Assembly (NCBI GenBank): GCA_948144175.1
Contig: CANXME010000298.1
Coordinates: 444,001-508,000 of the forward strand
Source of the DNA: Closterium sp. NIES-65
Taxonomy: Eukaryota; Streptophyta; Zygnematophyceae; Desmidiales; Closteriaceae
Direction of reading: 5' to 3'
Length of the DNA: 64,000 nt
A program made the translations under genes and the position numbers. The notes under the pieces are model-generated. The model worked only from the letters and a program-made list of their open reading frames with translations, had not been told where the DNA came from and ran no database searches. Shown in pieces: positions 1 to 11,740 of the stretch. The first letter of the stretch is position 1. Every line of letters starts with the position of its first letter.

Positions 1-47
1 ATACAAGACCTCCCATGCTCCAGCCCTCAACGCTTGGCGCCACCTAA

Positions 48-983
48 ATGGCGTATACCAACCCAAGAACTCAGTGTTGTCGAGCCGCCTCCTCCAGTAG
101 TTACTGGAAACAAGGATGGCACCAGGAGAGTCTACGCGATCAAATCGCGAAATTGGGGAGCTCGATCTCTGAGGAGATCTTCGTGAACATCGTGCTCCAA
201 GGGCTCGGCCTAGAGTGGCAGCCCTGCAAGGCGCTTCTCCGACAGCAGGGGGTCATCTCGGAGGCCGCCCTTTGCGCCGCCCTCCTCGTCGAACAACGGG
301 ATATGGACCAGCAGCGACCAGCGCCACGACGAGAGAGAGAATTTCTCGCATTCTACGCAGACAACACGGAAGAGCGACGACCGCATCGCCTCTACTGCAA
401 GATCTGCAGAAATTTCGAGCACTTGGCGAATCAATGCAAGCATCGATCTCGCCCTCGCCAGACCAATCCGAGCACTTGGTCCGGCCGACAAGACGCGAGA
501 AACGACACGTGTTCCGCCCAGGGGTATCAACCCCCACCGCGCAACCTGAATCCAACAACTCAGCAGCAGCAGAATTCATCACAAGCTGCATACGTCCGCA
601 ACGTCATGGGGAACATGACCATAACGAGCGGCTCTCGTCGCTCGTGCGCACGCTTACTCTCACCTGAGCTGGCGGCCGACCCAATCGAGGCATCTCCGAA
701 CAACAATCCATTCAGCACGCATCACGACTACAGCGATGACGACAACCAGGACTGGAATCTACCAGTCCCGCTGCTTGAGAGCCATCCGCACATACTTGAC
801 ATGCGGCCGGCACCGATCGACTGGATCGCGCGCGAACAGTTTTTGAAGGTAGACACTCCACACATCGTCGCTCCGCGACTAGCGCTACTCGCGCGAAACG
901 ACAACAGGCGCTACAACAACTGGTACCTGGACAGCTACTGTGGGCAGCATATGGTGGGCTCCGAGCGTTACATATCCAACGCC
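48..983 (+). pseudogene. Copia A gag and start of protease, 5' fragment
   Basis: Gag-type nucleocapsid polyprotein fragment. Residues about 30-88 align by eye with the gag of element D (shared ISE..FV.I, SEAALCA and EQ.DMD patches). A canonical CX2CX4HX4C zinc knuckle lies at residues 117-130 (C117, C120, H125, C130) and would bind template RNA. Near the end is the aspartic-protease site, which reads LDSYCGQHM where copia proteases have D-S/T-G, so the active-site glycine is lost. The frame is cut at 983 by the miniature LTR element and resumes at 2502. The N-terminus is lost or off-window, so the first ATG in view is not necessarily the native start. Confidence 0.75.
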
Positions 984-1112
984 TGTCAAAATTAGAAGAA
1001 AGAAAGAGGGTTGAACTAGCAGAAATGGGGATACAAATAGCAAACCCTAGAAGGGTTGTACTCGCTATAGAGCACCCCACTACAGGCTAGAACATAAGAT
1101 AACATTCTGACA
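984..1112 (-). repeat. 3' LTR of miniature element
   Basis: 129 bp, TG...CA ends. Carries a telo-box-like AAACCCTAG and a diverged form of the GGGGTA-rich core found in the other LTRs of the window. The polypurine tract lies just right of it on the minus strand. Confidence 0.9.
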
Positions 1113-2351
1113 CACCCCCACAGCCAAAGTGGGGTGTAATCAGCAGAGCAAGCAAAACAGTACAAGCTCAGGGTGGATCACAATGTCACCACACATTCTG
1201 AGCACAAGTTCAAGAAGAAATAGTTTAGAGTTCAGAATTATGAGCAAAGCTAGTGGTAGTCACAACGGGCAAGTGAGGAGGAGAGAGAGTGAGAGGAGAG
1301 AAGATAGGAGGCGACGGCTGAAGCTGCAGACACACGGGCAACAGGAGGCAGACTGGCACAGCGGCTACCGGGCGAAGCCCCCGGACTACTGGAGTAACTG
1401 GCCCCGTGGCTAAAGTAGCGGCAGACGAGCAACGGACCCACGGGCGGCTGGCGTAGAAGTCTACGACTGGGCTACTGGGGGAAGTCCCCGGAATACAGGT
1501 GCTGCTGGCAACAAGCTGGCAGCCTCCACTCAACCTCCCGCAAACAGTCCCACCCCCCTGATACACACCCGCTGCTACACCGCCAACTTCACTCCCACGC
1601 ACCCCCCTTAAACCCTAAACCCCAGTCTCCCACACATCCACCCCCCTCAGCGACAGCTGCAGAAGTGGGAGACGAAAGAGGAGGAGGAGCAAAAGGGAGG
1701 AATGAGAAATTGCCACCCCCATACGCGCCACCCCACAGCTCGCCCGCCCCCTCAGGTCGCCTCGACAAGCGACGGGAAAAGGGGGGGGGGGGAGGCGGTG
1801 TGGAGGAAGGGGCCCACCACGGGCCTGGTAGGGTCGCAGGTAGGGAGACGCGGCCGGGGCCGGGGCCGCAGGTAGGGCGACGGGACGACGGGGCCGCGGC
1901 CAGGTAGGGAGGCGGGACGGCGGGGCGACGGGCCGCAGGTAGGGAGGCGGCCCGAGCCGCGCGCGGGCCTAGCGCCGCACATATGGGCCGCGCGCGGGCC
2001 TGGCGCAGCCCGTACGGGCTGCGCGCCGCCTGGACGGGCCGCGCGTAGGCCATGACGGGCGACGGGGGGTGACGACCGGGTCCCCGTCGCCCGTCGCAGC
2101 GCCTCCCGAGGGCGACGCGCGGGTCGACGGGGCCGAAGCCCGCCGCGCGCCTCGGGGCGCACAGCGGGCAGAGAACCGCCGCGCGCCTCGGGGTGCACAG
2201 CGGGCAGAAAACCGCCGCGCGCCTCGGGGCGCACGGCGGGAAGAAAAAATGCCGCACGCCACGGGGCGTGCGGCTCAGAGAGTAGTTGCAGTGGTAGCAG
2301 CGGAAGCTAGGAGGTGGTAAGCCCACCCACAGGGTCGATCCAAGAGGATCG
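1113..2351 (-). repeat. Interior of miniature element: GC-rich leader repeats and element-derived 3' segment
   Basis: The left part (1113-1345) resembles the 3' region of full-length Copia elements in the window (the GGTGGATCAC..CACCACA patch also seen near 5775 and 41100). About 1262-1345 matches 61060-61160 of miniature element B in the same orientation relative to element polarity. The right part (about 2100-2260) holds roughly four copies of a 45-48-bp GC-rich repeat; the remainder is proline/arginine-coding GC-rich sequence with no recognisable protein. Long frames here on both strands are treated as composition artefacts. Confidence 0.6.
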
Positions 2352-2367
2352 ACCTGCTCTGATAGCA

Positions 2368-2496
2368 TGTCAAAATTAGAAGAAAGAAAGAGGGTTGAGC
2401 TAGCAGAAATGGGGATACAAATAGCAAACCCTAGAAGGGTTGTACTCGCTATAGAGCACCCCACTACAGGCTAGAACATAAGATAACATTCTGACA
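2368..2496 (-). repeat. 5' LTR of miniature element
   Basis: 129 bp, differing at one position from the partner LTR. The primer-binding site abuts it at 2352-2367 (minus strand TGCTATCAGAGCAGGT). Confidence 0.9.
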
Positions 2497-2501
2497 ACGC
2501 C

Positions 2502-4145
2502 GTCTCCACTCCCGTCGTCACGTACGTCATAGTGGCGAACAACACGCGGCTGTGCGCAAGCGTGCAAGGTATCGTGGTGCTCAAGGCACGAGGGAGCCGA
2601 ACGCACATCACACTTAACGACGTGTTGATTGTGCAGAACCTGCGCTTTAATTTACTCTCGGCGGCGCAACTCCTGGATTGCGGAGTCATCCTCAGCATCG
2701 ACCCCGAGACGCGCGACATCTTGCTCCACTTCACGATGCTGAACAAGAAGCGCAAGCAGATCGGACGGGCGCGCGCCAAGAACGGCGTATACGTTCTCGA
2801 CTTCAACATTCCCGATTGCAGCGGCGATTCGCATGAATTGATTGACCTTGTCCTCCTGCGCTTCAAACACATTCATCGCCGCGATTGGAAGCACCCTGAT
2901 GGGCGCCCCTGGGTGCCACACCACTCACACCCCTGCGAGCTCGCGCCGCACGACCCCGATCCCGACGGCGTCTGCACGGACTGCCACACACCAACGTCTT
3001 CGACGAGCGCGATCGCCGGCCGTGGCCTTGCCGCCATTCGCGAAACAGAGCGAGACGCACCGCCTCAAGAGGGTCTCTCCCAACTGGAGTTGGAAACAGC
3101 TACACGGGTCGTATTCGGCACACCGGAACACCCTCTTCCCGGACCCGCATCCCAGCATCTCCAAGGAATGCTTCGCGGCGTTGGCATTGGCACCTTCGAC
3201 GCGCATGGGAATCCCCGGCCCTACACCGAATGAAAGGCGGCAGAGATCTACTCTCACCGACGCGATTCCAAGAAACGGCTCTCGCCCACGGAAGAAGAGG
3301 CATTGGCGCAACAAGAAGCCGAAGAGCTTTGGCGGAAGAGCCTCGCCGAGGCATGCGGAACGCTCGCCTGGGAGCAGGACGAGGAAAGCGCCTCCAATGA
3401 AGGGGGGTGGGAGAGCGCCGGCGTATGGGGAACGAGCGACACCAGCGGCTGGGGCGTCGCAAACGGCAGATGGGGCGCAGCAACAGGCGCATATATCGGC
3501 GGATGGGGCGCCGCACAAGGCGGCGAGACGAGCGGCTGGGGAGCTTTCAGCGAGGATCAAAGGGGGGAAGAGGAAGAAGAACCTGCGTATCCTGAGGTCG
3601 AACCTCCTGTTGTTCCTCTCGGACGACCTCCGCGCCGCCCTGCGTTAGGACCACCGCCGCCTGACATCCCTTTAGGTAGTGACCCCTGGGACACCATTGA
3701 CTGGGGAAGTGAACCACTCACCCCGCGACGCACTGTCTACGGACCTGCCCTTGAACCACGCGAACTGGTGTTCGTACTTGGCACGATCCCCGGAACCAAC
3801 ATCCCCTACTCCATCATCCGTGACAAAGAATTTCTCGCCCTCATGCTAACGACGGCGAACGAGGAAGAAGAAGAGAACGAGGGAGCAGTGCCTACACCTG
3901 CACCGGCACCTGACGAAGACTCCGCAACCGCACTGGAGCGCTACATGTGCACATCTGGATTCCGCGCCGACGCCGCCATCTGGCATCAGCGCCTAGGTCA
4001 CCCTTCGCGCGTGACCCTGAAGAACTGCATCAAAGCCGGCGTCTTTGCACCTGGCGCGCTGTTGCGCCCTGACGGCTCCGAAGTGAGAGGAGGGACTCAC
4101 CCGCTCAGCTGCACTGTCTGCCCTGAAGCTGCGCTGAGTCACTAG
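2502..4145 (+). pseudogene. Copia A protease C-terminus, gag-pre-integrase and start of integrase
   Basis: Continues the frame of the gag block. The first part carries the copia protease tail with the usual N-L-RFNLLS..QLL motif around 2635-2670. An acidic, Trp/Gly-rich variable linker follows (about 3290-3560). Near 3975-4130 is the gag-pre-integrase/HHCC zinc region (WHQRLGHPS ... CTVCPEA), which marks the integrase N-terminus. In-frame TGA at 3231 and TAG at 4143 break it; element D has HRP where this copy reads H-stop-P. Non-functional. Confidence 0.7.
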
Positions 4146-4829
4146 CCGTTCCCCCTACTTGAGCTAGGAACCAATCGCTACGCCAAACTTGAGAAGGTTT
4201 ACAGTGGCTTTCTCAACGTAGGACACTGCGGCATCAACGACGAACTCTACACACTCACCTTCGTCGACGCTGGAACGCGCCACATGTGGGTTGTAAACGT
4301 GGAAGCGCGTAGCAGAGCCTACGAAGCATTCCGTCTGTGGCTGGCGCACGCGCAGCGGCAATCTGGGGAGAGATTGAAGATCTGAAAATCTGATAGTGTG
4401 GCGGAGTTCATGAGCAAGGAACTGCAGGATTACCTCGCGCAAAAGAGGATCGAGCATCACATCTCCCTCCCCTACGGGCACCAGCAGCAGGGCGTAGCGG
4501 AGCGCACAAATCGCAGTCTCATGACGAAGGTACGGGCGCTAATGCGGCAGGCAAAGCTCACGCCGATCTACTGGACCTACGCAATGCACCATGCCGTGCG
4601 GGTGCACAACCTGCTGTCAACCACCGCAATCACCGACAACTCCTCGCCGCACGTGAAATGGACGGGAAGAAAGGGGGACACGTCCATGCGCCGCGTCTGG
4701 GGCTGCATGGTTCAATACCGACCGCCAACATCAACCATCGGGAAGTTCAAAAGCCGCGCGCGCTGGGGAATCCATCTCGGTATCAGCCGCGAACACAAAG
4801 CGTGGATCATCCTGGATCTTCTAAGCTAG
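4146..4829 (+). pseudogene. Copia A integrase core
   Basis: DDE-type integrase domain. Visible landmarks are the TFVDAGTRHMW patch near 4260, the K-S-D-S segment before F-M-S-K-E-L (second Asp), and G-V-A-E-R-T-N around 4490-4510, which carries the catalytic Glu. The integrase C-terminal W-G-C-M-V-Q-Y patch follows at about 4700. In-frame stops at 4383 (TGA) and 4827 (TAG). Same frame as the preceding block. Confidence 0.7.
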
Positions 4830-5580
4830 AAATACAAGAATGCGCGCGATGTTATCTTCTACGAGCGACTAGTTCTGCAACAATTTTGTGACGATGAGCA
4901 GACGAATGCAAACCGCGTCTACGCCAACGAGGGCCACAGCTATGCCTCACCTGAGGACGAAGGAGTAGCAGCAAATCTGGAGCAGGATCCCAGAGGCGAG
5001 TTCACAAGGGGCGATCTCCGCGACGACGACGACGACGAAGACGATGATTCAGGTAAAGGAGGAACAGGCGCAACATGAGGAGGCGCAGCAGGAGGAAGCA
5101 CAAGCGGTGGAGACACAGCACCGCCAGCACCGCCTGAACACGAAGGCGATGATGACGACGTGCAGGAAGTTGTCACTCAACATCGCCACGATAGCACTGT
5201 CACCAGTCTCTAGCTACTTGGACTACACGCTGCCATCTCCACTGCTCCGCGCATCATCGAACCTAAGAACCCACGGCAAGCTCTCACAGGCCCACACAAC
5301 AAGGAGTGGCGCAAAGCAATGGATGTGGAAATCCGGGCACTTGAGTCACATGACACCTGGGTGCTCCTCGACCGTGCAGCAGTAAAGGGGAGAAGGATTC
5401 TTTCCGGCAAATGGGTCTTCCGAGTGAAGACAGGAGCCGACGGAAGGATTGAGTGATTCAAGGCACGCTGGGTGGTGCGCGGCTACGATCAAAGGCACAC
5501 GATTGATTCTGACCAGACATTTGCACCGGTCAGCCGTCACACGTCCATCAGAATTCTCCTTGCCATCGCAGCCGCATGAC
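4830..5580 (+). pseudogene. Copia A integrase-RT linker and RT N-terminus
   Basis: An acidic, low-complexity linker (Asp-rich near 5020-5045) is followed by the copia RT start: KEWRKAMD, then DTWVL, GKWVF and [12 protein letters not shown] near 5290-5490. In-frame stops at 5076, 5211 and 5454. The last, in IE-stop-FKARW, sits where relatives have a basic residue and fits CGA to TGA. The block is interrupted at 5580 by N1; RT resumes at 11872. Confidence 0.7.
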
Positions 5581-5706
5581 TGATAAGAAACGAGGAATGA
5601 ATGCATTGAGCATAATAAGGAGTACAAGTAGTAAACCCTAAAGTGTTGTACCCCATATGAACTGCCCCACTAAAGCCTACGCAGACTATAGCATATATGC
5701 CTTACA
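5581..5706 (-). repeat. 3' LTR of N1
   Basis: 126 bp; ends TTACA instead of TGACA on the plus strand, a decayed terminus. Carries AAACCCTAAA (telo-box-like) at about 5634-5643 and the shared GTACCCCAT core. Confidence 0.88.
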
Positions 5707-5905
5707 CACCCCCATAGGCAAAGTGGGGGAGAACAAGGGGTCACAAGACCAGTCAAGCAAAGCAAAGCAAGCTCAGGGTGGATCACGACATCACCACACA
5801 GTCCGAGCACAAGAGCAAGGCCACGAGGCCAGCTCACATGCAAGATCATATATATAAAGGTAAAAAAGAAAGTGCAGGTATAGAAAGAGTACAGTACAAA
5901 CAAGG

Positions 5906-8000
5906 TCAAGAAGTGAGAAAGTGAGGCCAAGTAGGCACAAGACCTAGCATAGCACAGAAGCGCTGATGATCACAAGGCGGAAGGGCCTTGGTAAAGATAT
6001 CAGCAGTGTTGGCCTTAAAGGCCACGTAGGTGAGGCGGAGCTGACCACGCTGCTGCAGCTCACAAGCAAGGAAGTAGCGAAGAGCAATGTGCTTCGTTCT
6101 GTGCTCCAGTCTGTGCTCCCGACACAAGGCCAGCATGGCCTTGTTGTCTACGTACAGAACTGGACCAGAACGAGGCGGCTCTCCTAGGTCAGTCAGCAGG
6201 TAGGTGAGCCAGCATAGCTCCTGAGCGGCCATGGCCCCCGCGTAGATCTCAGCCTCACAACTGGAGGTGAGAACAGAAGACGAGCGGGTAGACTGCCATG
6301 AAACAGAGCCGGAGCCAAGGCTGAAGGTGTAAACCTGTGACGACCGCTATGTCGGCTGGTCGTCAGCCCAAGAAGCGTCAGCGTGACCTGTGAGGACCAC
6401 TCGACGTCGACCTCCAAGCACTAGCCCCATGCCTGACGTACTGCACACGTAGCGCAACACCCTGTTTGCTGTAGCCATGTGCTCTGGTCGGTGTCTCCCA
6501 CGAGCAACATAGCGTGCCAAGATGCTAAGAGGGTATGCAAGGTCATCAGGTACATGAGGCAGCCAACAAGCTCTGGGTACGGGCCACTCGGCTCTACGGA
6601 CTCATCCGAAGGCAGAGCCGAGAACGAGTGGCGAGTAGACAAAGGAGTGGCCTGAGGCGAGGAGTATGTGACGCCAAAGCGCTGAAGGACCTGCTGCACC
6701 ATGTGTGACTGAGTCAAGGTAATGGTGCGATGTGCTCAATCCCAGGTGATCAGCAATCCAAGATAGTTGCGCAGTTTACCCAAGTCTGTGCACGTGTGTC
6801 TCCTCTCCAGCTCGTACTTGACGTGGGCGAGTGCAGCAGTGTCAGCAGTGGCAAAGACCAGGTCGTTGACGTACACGAGGATGTAGAACGGCGGCAAAGA
6901 GGTGTCGGTGCGCAGAAATAGTGACGGGTCAGCTGTAGAAGGAGCAAACCCAAGAGCCGCAAGTGTAGTCTTCAGTGTGTCATGCTACTCACAAGGCGCT
7001 TGGCGCAGACCGTAGACTGGCCATCGGAGGCTCCACTGGGTACCAGGAGGAAACGACCCAATGAAGCCAGGTGGGCGGCGCAGCCAGATCTCCTCGTGCT
7101 TGTTGCCTTGCAGGAAAGCTGTGCTGAAGTCAAGAGAGTGAAGCTCATAGTCGCGCTGAGCGGCTATGTGCAGCAGCACCCAAAGAGTGGTCATCTTCGG
7201 GGTGAGAGAGAAGGTCTGAAAGTAGTCAACTCCCTGCCGCTGACTGAAGCCTCGAGCCACGTAACGCGCCTTAAAGACAGGCGGAGAACCCAGCGGCCAC
7301 TTCAACCTGAAAATCCACATGCCACTGACGGTGTTCGCCCCAGGTGGGGGAGCCTCGTCGACGTAGGTGCCTGTGGACTTCCAAGAAGCCATCTCTGTGT
7401 CCATGGCTGACTGCCATTGAGAGGAGTAGGGACCCTCGATCGCCTCAGCGTACGATTGAGGAGTCGGGATGTCTGGTGCATCCGGGTCTCCCTCAGGGGC
7501 AATCAGCGTAGACACGAGATGAGGTAAAGCAGCAGCAAAACACTGGAACTCCTCCTGCCTGTCCTCAAGGACGTCCGTCCTAAGGGCACACCCACCCCCG
7601 ACGGACGGAGGACAGACAGACTTGGACTGAGCAACAAGACTATTGGCGTAGTCTAGACGACAGCGAGCAGCGAAGTCGACAAGCTCAGCGAGTAAGGCAG
7701 ACGCAGTAGTGGACTCACAGGAAGGGTCTGTAATAACAGTGGCCAGAAGACGCGTGACAGTAGGAGTGGCAGCACGAAGAGAGTCAGACTCCGGGTCAGC
7801 AAGCACACGAAGAGAGGACTCCGGGGGGGACGGCAACGCAACACGCAGAGGAGCAGGGAAAGGACACAATGCCATCTGGTGTGTGCTCGGGACCATAGGA
7901 GGACCCGGAGCATGACGACTAGTGCGAGTAGCACGAACAGGCGACGTAGGACGAGACGCAGGCTCACGACGCTCAGCATGACCTCAAGTAGGACCATTGT
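5906..8000 (-). pseudogene. N1 reverse transcriptase and RNase H
   Basis: From 8000 downward: RT N-terminus (SSQWQSAMDTEM), the GMWIFRLKW and F-KARYVARGFSQRQGVDYFQTF blocks, then the L-DFSTAFLQG and PVYGLRQAP motifs in a 303-residue open stretch (6985-7896). The catalytic box at 6862-6873 reads Y-V-N-D-L: the first catalytic Asp is Asn, a G-to-A change at codon 6865-6867. RNase H lies at 5906-6420 with the YVDNKA and RLEHRTKHIALRYF segments, but frameshifts around 6420-6600 disrupt the connection. Function in an intact copy: cDNA synthesis and RNA removal inside the virus-like particle. Confidence 0.75.
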
Positions 8001-8039
8001 AGGGAGAAGGAGCAGGTAGAGGGGAGGCGGGCTATAACT

Positions 8040-8899
8040 GTGACTGTGAGTGGACAGGCTGTGGACACTCTAAGGGAGGAGCAGCACCAGTAGAAGGCAA
8101 GAGACCAAGAACCTATTCAAGTAGCGGAACAAAGTACGGCCACAGTCGGGCAGCGCCTCCAGACCCAGTAGAGACAGCACCAGTACCCCCAGTGGCAGCA
8201 CTTGCGCCAGCAGCACCTCCAACTCCAACAGTGCCAACTCCAGCACCCTCAGACGCACCAAAGCGAGCAGAACCACCAGCGGCAACACCTCCAGCAGCTC
8301 CAGCTCCAGCAGCTCCAGCAGCACAAACTCCAGCAGGACCGGCAGCTCCTGTACCGCTAGGAGCTCCAGCAGGGCCAACTCCAGCAGCCCCAACAGCACC
8401 CCCAGGCCCAGCAGCTCCAGCACATCCAGTACGAGCACCTCCGGGACCAATTGCAACAGTAGTACCTCTAGCTCCAGCAGCACGGCTCCAGCGCCGAGCA
8501 AACCACTCACGCAGCTCCTGTGGAGAGAGTGGCTCCCGCCTCGATGAAGCACCGCCGGTGGCCAACGAGCAGACCCAGCGCCCCCAGGCTTCGCACCCCC
8601 AGGCTCCTCACCCCCAAGCTCCGCACCTCTAGACTCAACACCCCCAGACTCAGCACCTCCAGGCTCAGCACCCCAAGGCTCAACACCCCTAGTCTCAGCA
8701 CCCCCACTATCAGCACCTCCAGTCTCTTTACCCCCAAGCTTAGCACCCCCAGACCCGGCATCTGCAGGCTCAGCACCTCTAGCAGCACCAGAGTCAACAG
8801 CTACCTCGACAAGCTCGACTGTGTCTACCTAGGACACACCTGACGGGGAAGGACCCTGAAGGGCGAGGGGGTCTACCGGGGGAGGACCTGGCTTAAGGA
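8040..8899 (-). repeat. N1 variable linker between integrase and RT, tandem coding repeats
   Basis: Short tandem repeats (about 15 bp, plus strand themes such as CTCAGCACCCCCAG) encode Gly/Ala/Glu- and Gly/Val-rich runs. The same position is repetitive in F, G and H but with different unit sequence and length, so this is an expanding, weakly constrained spacer of the polyprotein. Confidence 0.65.
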
Positions 8900-10106
8900 A
8901 GTGCGGCGGCGGGGGAGAGGAGCAGTGCGGTAGAGGAAGAGACGGTAGTAAGGTACCGACTCGTCAAAGGTGACGTCCTGGGAGGACAGAACACGGCGCG
9001 AGGTGGGGTGGTAAAACTGCCAACAAGACGCGTCAGGGGGGAAGTCAAGGAAGACGGAGGGAACAGCACGGGGGGACAGCTTGTCCGCTGACAAGTCGCG
9101 ACAAACGCCCGAGATCCCCAGACCTGAAACGCAGACGCATCGCCAACCTTCCCCGTCCACCGTAAAGTGGGGGAGATCTCTGGCAAGGAGACCCGGGGCT
9201 GAAGGTTGAGCTGATGCGCCGCGTACTGAACCGCAAACGGCTACAGAAAATGGGGGGCGGCTGCATGGATCATGGACGTACGAGCAACGTCCATGACCAT
9301 GCCAATGCGGCGCTCAGCAATCCCATTTTGCTGTGGAGAGGCCGGAAGCGTGAAGGTCTAGTAGATGCCCTGTGCACGACAGAAGGCTCCCAGACGGGCG
9401 GAGGAAAACTCCCCGCCTTAGTCAGAGTGCAGATGTAGAACAGGAAAGTCCAAGCCAAAACTCTTTCTGAGCTGGAGACAAGGTGCGCGGATCTAGTCGA
9501 TCAACATCTTAGTGACGTCATCCTTGCTGCGCAAGGGGAAGACTGTGGTGTAACGCGAGTAGTCGTCAACCACCAACAGGAAGTAACGCTCGTGCCCCTA
9601 TCCACGGACGCGCGCGGGGCCCCAAAAGTTTATGTGAAGAGTCTGCAGCGGAGCCTCTGTCGGAGGAAACTCGGAGGAGTGAGGGGCGGCGCGCTGGCGC
9701 CCCTCGACGTAGGGGACGCAGGTAGGGGCAGGCCCCGGAGGTAGGGGAGGGAGAGACTGGGGGAGACCAGAGACAACGACATGGGAGGCCATGCCTTGGA
9801 GACGAGGAAGGGAGGGGTGACCAAGGCGGTGGTGCCAGAGGAGAGTCTGGTGGGACAGGAGACGGCACGAGTAGGGAGCAGCCTCAGGACCAGACCTGGA
9901 CGCTGCAGCAAACACCTGACTCGACGCAGCGACCTGACCAGACTTTGCAGTCGCAGCAGACTCAGTAGTAAGTGTGTACAGGCTCTACCAGGGCCGACGG
10001 GTGAACGTGGCCAAGTGTTGGCCTGTCCAAGCACACGTGTAGTGGGTTACCCACTGACTCGAAGGAGTGAACTGGTCAACCCCCCTATCCTGTAGATCAG
10101 CTCCAC
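8900..10106 (-). pseudogene. N1 protease tail, gag-pre-integrase and integrase
   Basis: The open stretch 9598-9915 carries gag-pre-integrase: TLLWHHRLGHPSLPRL then a C-V-P-Y-V-EG patch, where relatives have C-x2-C, so one zinc ligand is replaced by Tyr. Integrase core continues to about 8900 through stops and frame changes, with the terminal W-G-S-R-A-F-V and WQFYHPTSRRV segments seen near 9000-9150. Upstream (9930-10106) is the end of the protease region. Confidence 0.6.
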
Positions 10107-10754
10107 TCACCAAGTTCGTAGAGAACCAGGGGAGATAGAGACCTGACAGGGTGCTAGGAGGGCCTTCTCGAGGAGGTCAACGGTGAGAGTGGTGGGGCAA
10201 ACTGAGAGGAAGTAGTCCCTGACTAGGCGGAGAGAGTTAGGGAGCCGGGTGACTATGTAGTAGAGGGTGATGTATCGGGGGGGGGGGGGGGGGCTCTTGG
10301 CGCAGAACTCAGCAGGAAGCGTAGCGCGGTAGCGAGTGTCACTAGTGCGGAGGTGCGTAATGAGGTCAGCGACTGTGGGAAAGGCAGCAAGGTCAGGGAA
10401 GAGGTACAGTAGCATGAGGCGGCTCAGTGCAGCAGTGGCAGGGGAAGAGTAGCGTGCAACTACAGCGTCGTACAAGGTCTGAGCACTCTTGTACCGGCTA
10501 AATTCTGCACGCTCAGTGGTCGGTAAGTGGCAACGCACACCAAGGCGAGCACCAGCATCACGTGTGGCCCATTGTGAGCGAACAGTGCTGTCAGGAGTAG
10601 TAGGCGGGGCAGGAGAGGCACCAGAGGTGAGATCGAACAGAGAGAGTCCATCTGCCCTATCGCACTGGAGAAACAGCTGGAGGTCATCGACCCAAACCTC
10701 AAAGTCAACGGCACGGCCCTCAGAATCAAAAGTAAGGACACTAGGGGTAGCCAT
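10107..10754 (-). pseudogene. N1 gag, C-terminally deleted
   Basis: Starts at ATG 10754 (MATPSVLTFDSEGR), the same start context as in F and H. The capsid-like part (W-V-D-D-L-Q-L-F, L-Y-D-A-V-V-A-RYSSPATAALSRL, F-P-T-V-A-D-L-I-T-HLRTSD) is intact to about residue 198. It then jumps directly into the protease-tail sequence (SGTLSGLYLP in the relatives), so the Gly-rich region, zinc-binding region and DSGA protease site are missing, roughly 1 kb relative to G. A 17-G tract (10277-10293) encodes a proline run. Confidence 0.75.
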
Positions 10755-11740
10755 GGCTACAGTGGCCTAGTAGGTAGTGAGCTCACGAGTCCGAGGAAGG
10801 AGGGCCAGGGAGCAGCGGTAGGAACAGCAGCGGCTCGACAGTAGGGCGGCTCGGCGGCTCGGCGGCAGGGCGGCTCAGCTGCTGGGCGGCTCGGCGGCAG
10901 GGCGGCTTGGCTCCTGGGCGGCTCGGCTGCTGGGCGGCTCGACTGCTCGGCGGCTTAGCTGCTGTGCGGCTCGACTGCTAGGTGGCTCGGCTGCTCGGCA
11001 GGTGGGCGGCTCGGCGGCTGGGCTGCTCGGCGGCTCAGTCGCTGGGCGGCTGAGCGGTGATAGGGCCGCTAGGGGAGGGCGACAGGGCCGCAGATGACGG
11101 CGACGGGGCCGTAGGTGGCGGCGACGGGGCCTCAGGTGGCGGCGACGGGGCCGTGGGTGGCGGCTGGGCCGCAGGTGGCAGTTGCGTGGCCGCAGGTGGC
11201 GGCGACGAGGCCGCAGGCGGTGGCGATAGGGCCGCAAGCGGCGGCGACAGGGCTGCGGGTGGCGGCGACGGGGCCGCAGGTGGCAGCGATGGGGCCGCAG
11301 GTGATAGCGACGGGGCCGCAAGGGGCCTAGACGGGGCCGCAGAGGGGCCGTAAGGGGCCTAGACGAGGCCGTAGAGGGGTCGCAAGGGGCCTAGACGGGG
11401 CCGAAGAGTGGCCACAAGAGGCCTAAACGGGGCGGCGAGGGGGCCGTAAGGGGCCGGAAAGGGCGCCGCGAGGGGCAGAAAGGGGCCGCGCGAGGGCCAT
11501 AAGGGCGGCGCGAGGGGCCGTAAGGCGCCGTAGAGGGCGGCGCGAGGGGCCGTAAGGGCGGTTCGAGGGGCCGTAAGGGCGGCGTAAGGGGTCGTGAGAG
11601 GGGCCACTAAGGGCGGCGCGAAGGTAGGGAGGGCCCACACAGCGCGACTCTGGCAGGAGTGAAGCGCGCTCCGGGCTGGAAAAAAAAATATAGTGGTGGG
11701 CCCTAGGTAGCGTTCCCACTAGGGAACCTGCTCGATACCA
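10755..11740 (-). repeat. N1 GC-rich 5' leader
   Basis: No gene seen. Two repeat blocks: GGCTCGGCGGC-type 11-12-mers (about 10850-11050) and GGGGCCG-centred units (about 11050-11620). On the minus strand these read as CCCCGGCC-type repeats between the primer site and the gag ATG. Similar leaders occur in F, G and H. Confidence 0.7.

Larger units (their letters stand above)
984..2496 (-). mobile_element. Miniature (TRIM-like) LTR retrotransposon, non-autonomous
   Basis: This 1,513-bp unit is bounded by two 129-bp direct repeats that begin TGTCA and end TGACA, and is flanked by a perfect 5-bp TSD ACGCC (979-983 and 2497-2501). The two repeats differ at one position that I can see (A/G at about 1014 versus 2398), so insertion is recent. 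Inside the right repeat, the minus strand reads TGCTATCAGAGCAGGTC, an initiator-Met tRNA primer site with one mismatch. Inside the left repeat, the minus strand ends GGCTGTGGGGGTG, a polypurine tract like those of the full-length elements here. No gag, protease, RT or integrase is encoded. The GC-rich interior opens low-complexity frames that are unlikely to be genes. Confidence 0.9.

Noticed and set aside
1589..2464. 291-codon minus-strand frame in the miniature element
   Set aside because: Pro/Arg/Ala composition follows from GC-rich repeats; long frames exist on both strands and the frame enters the LTR. No domain.
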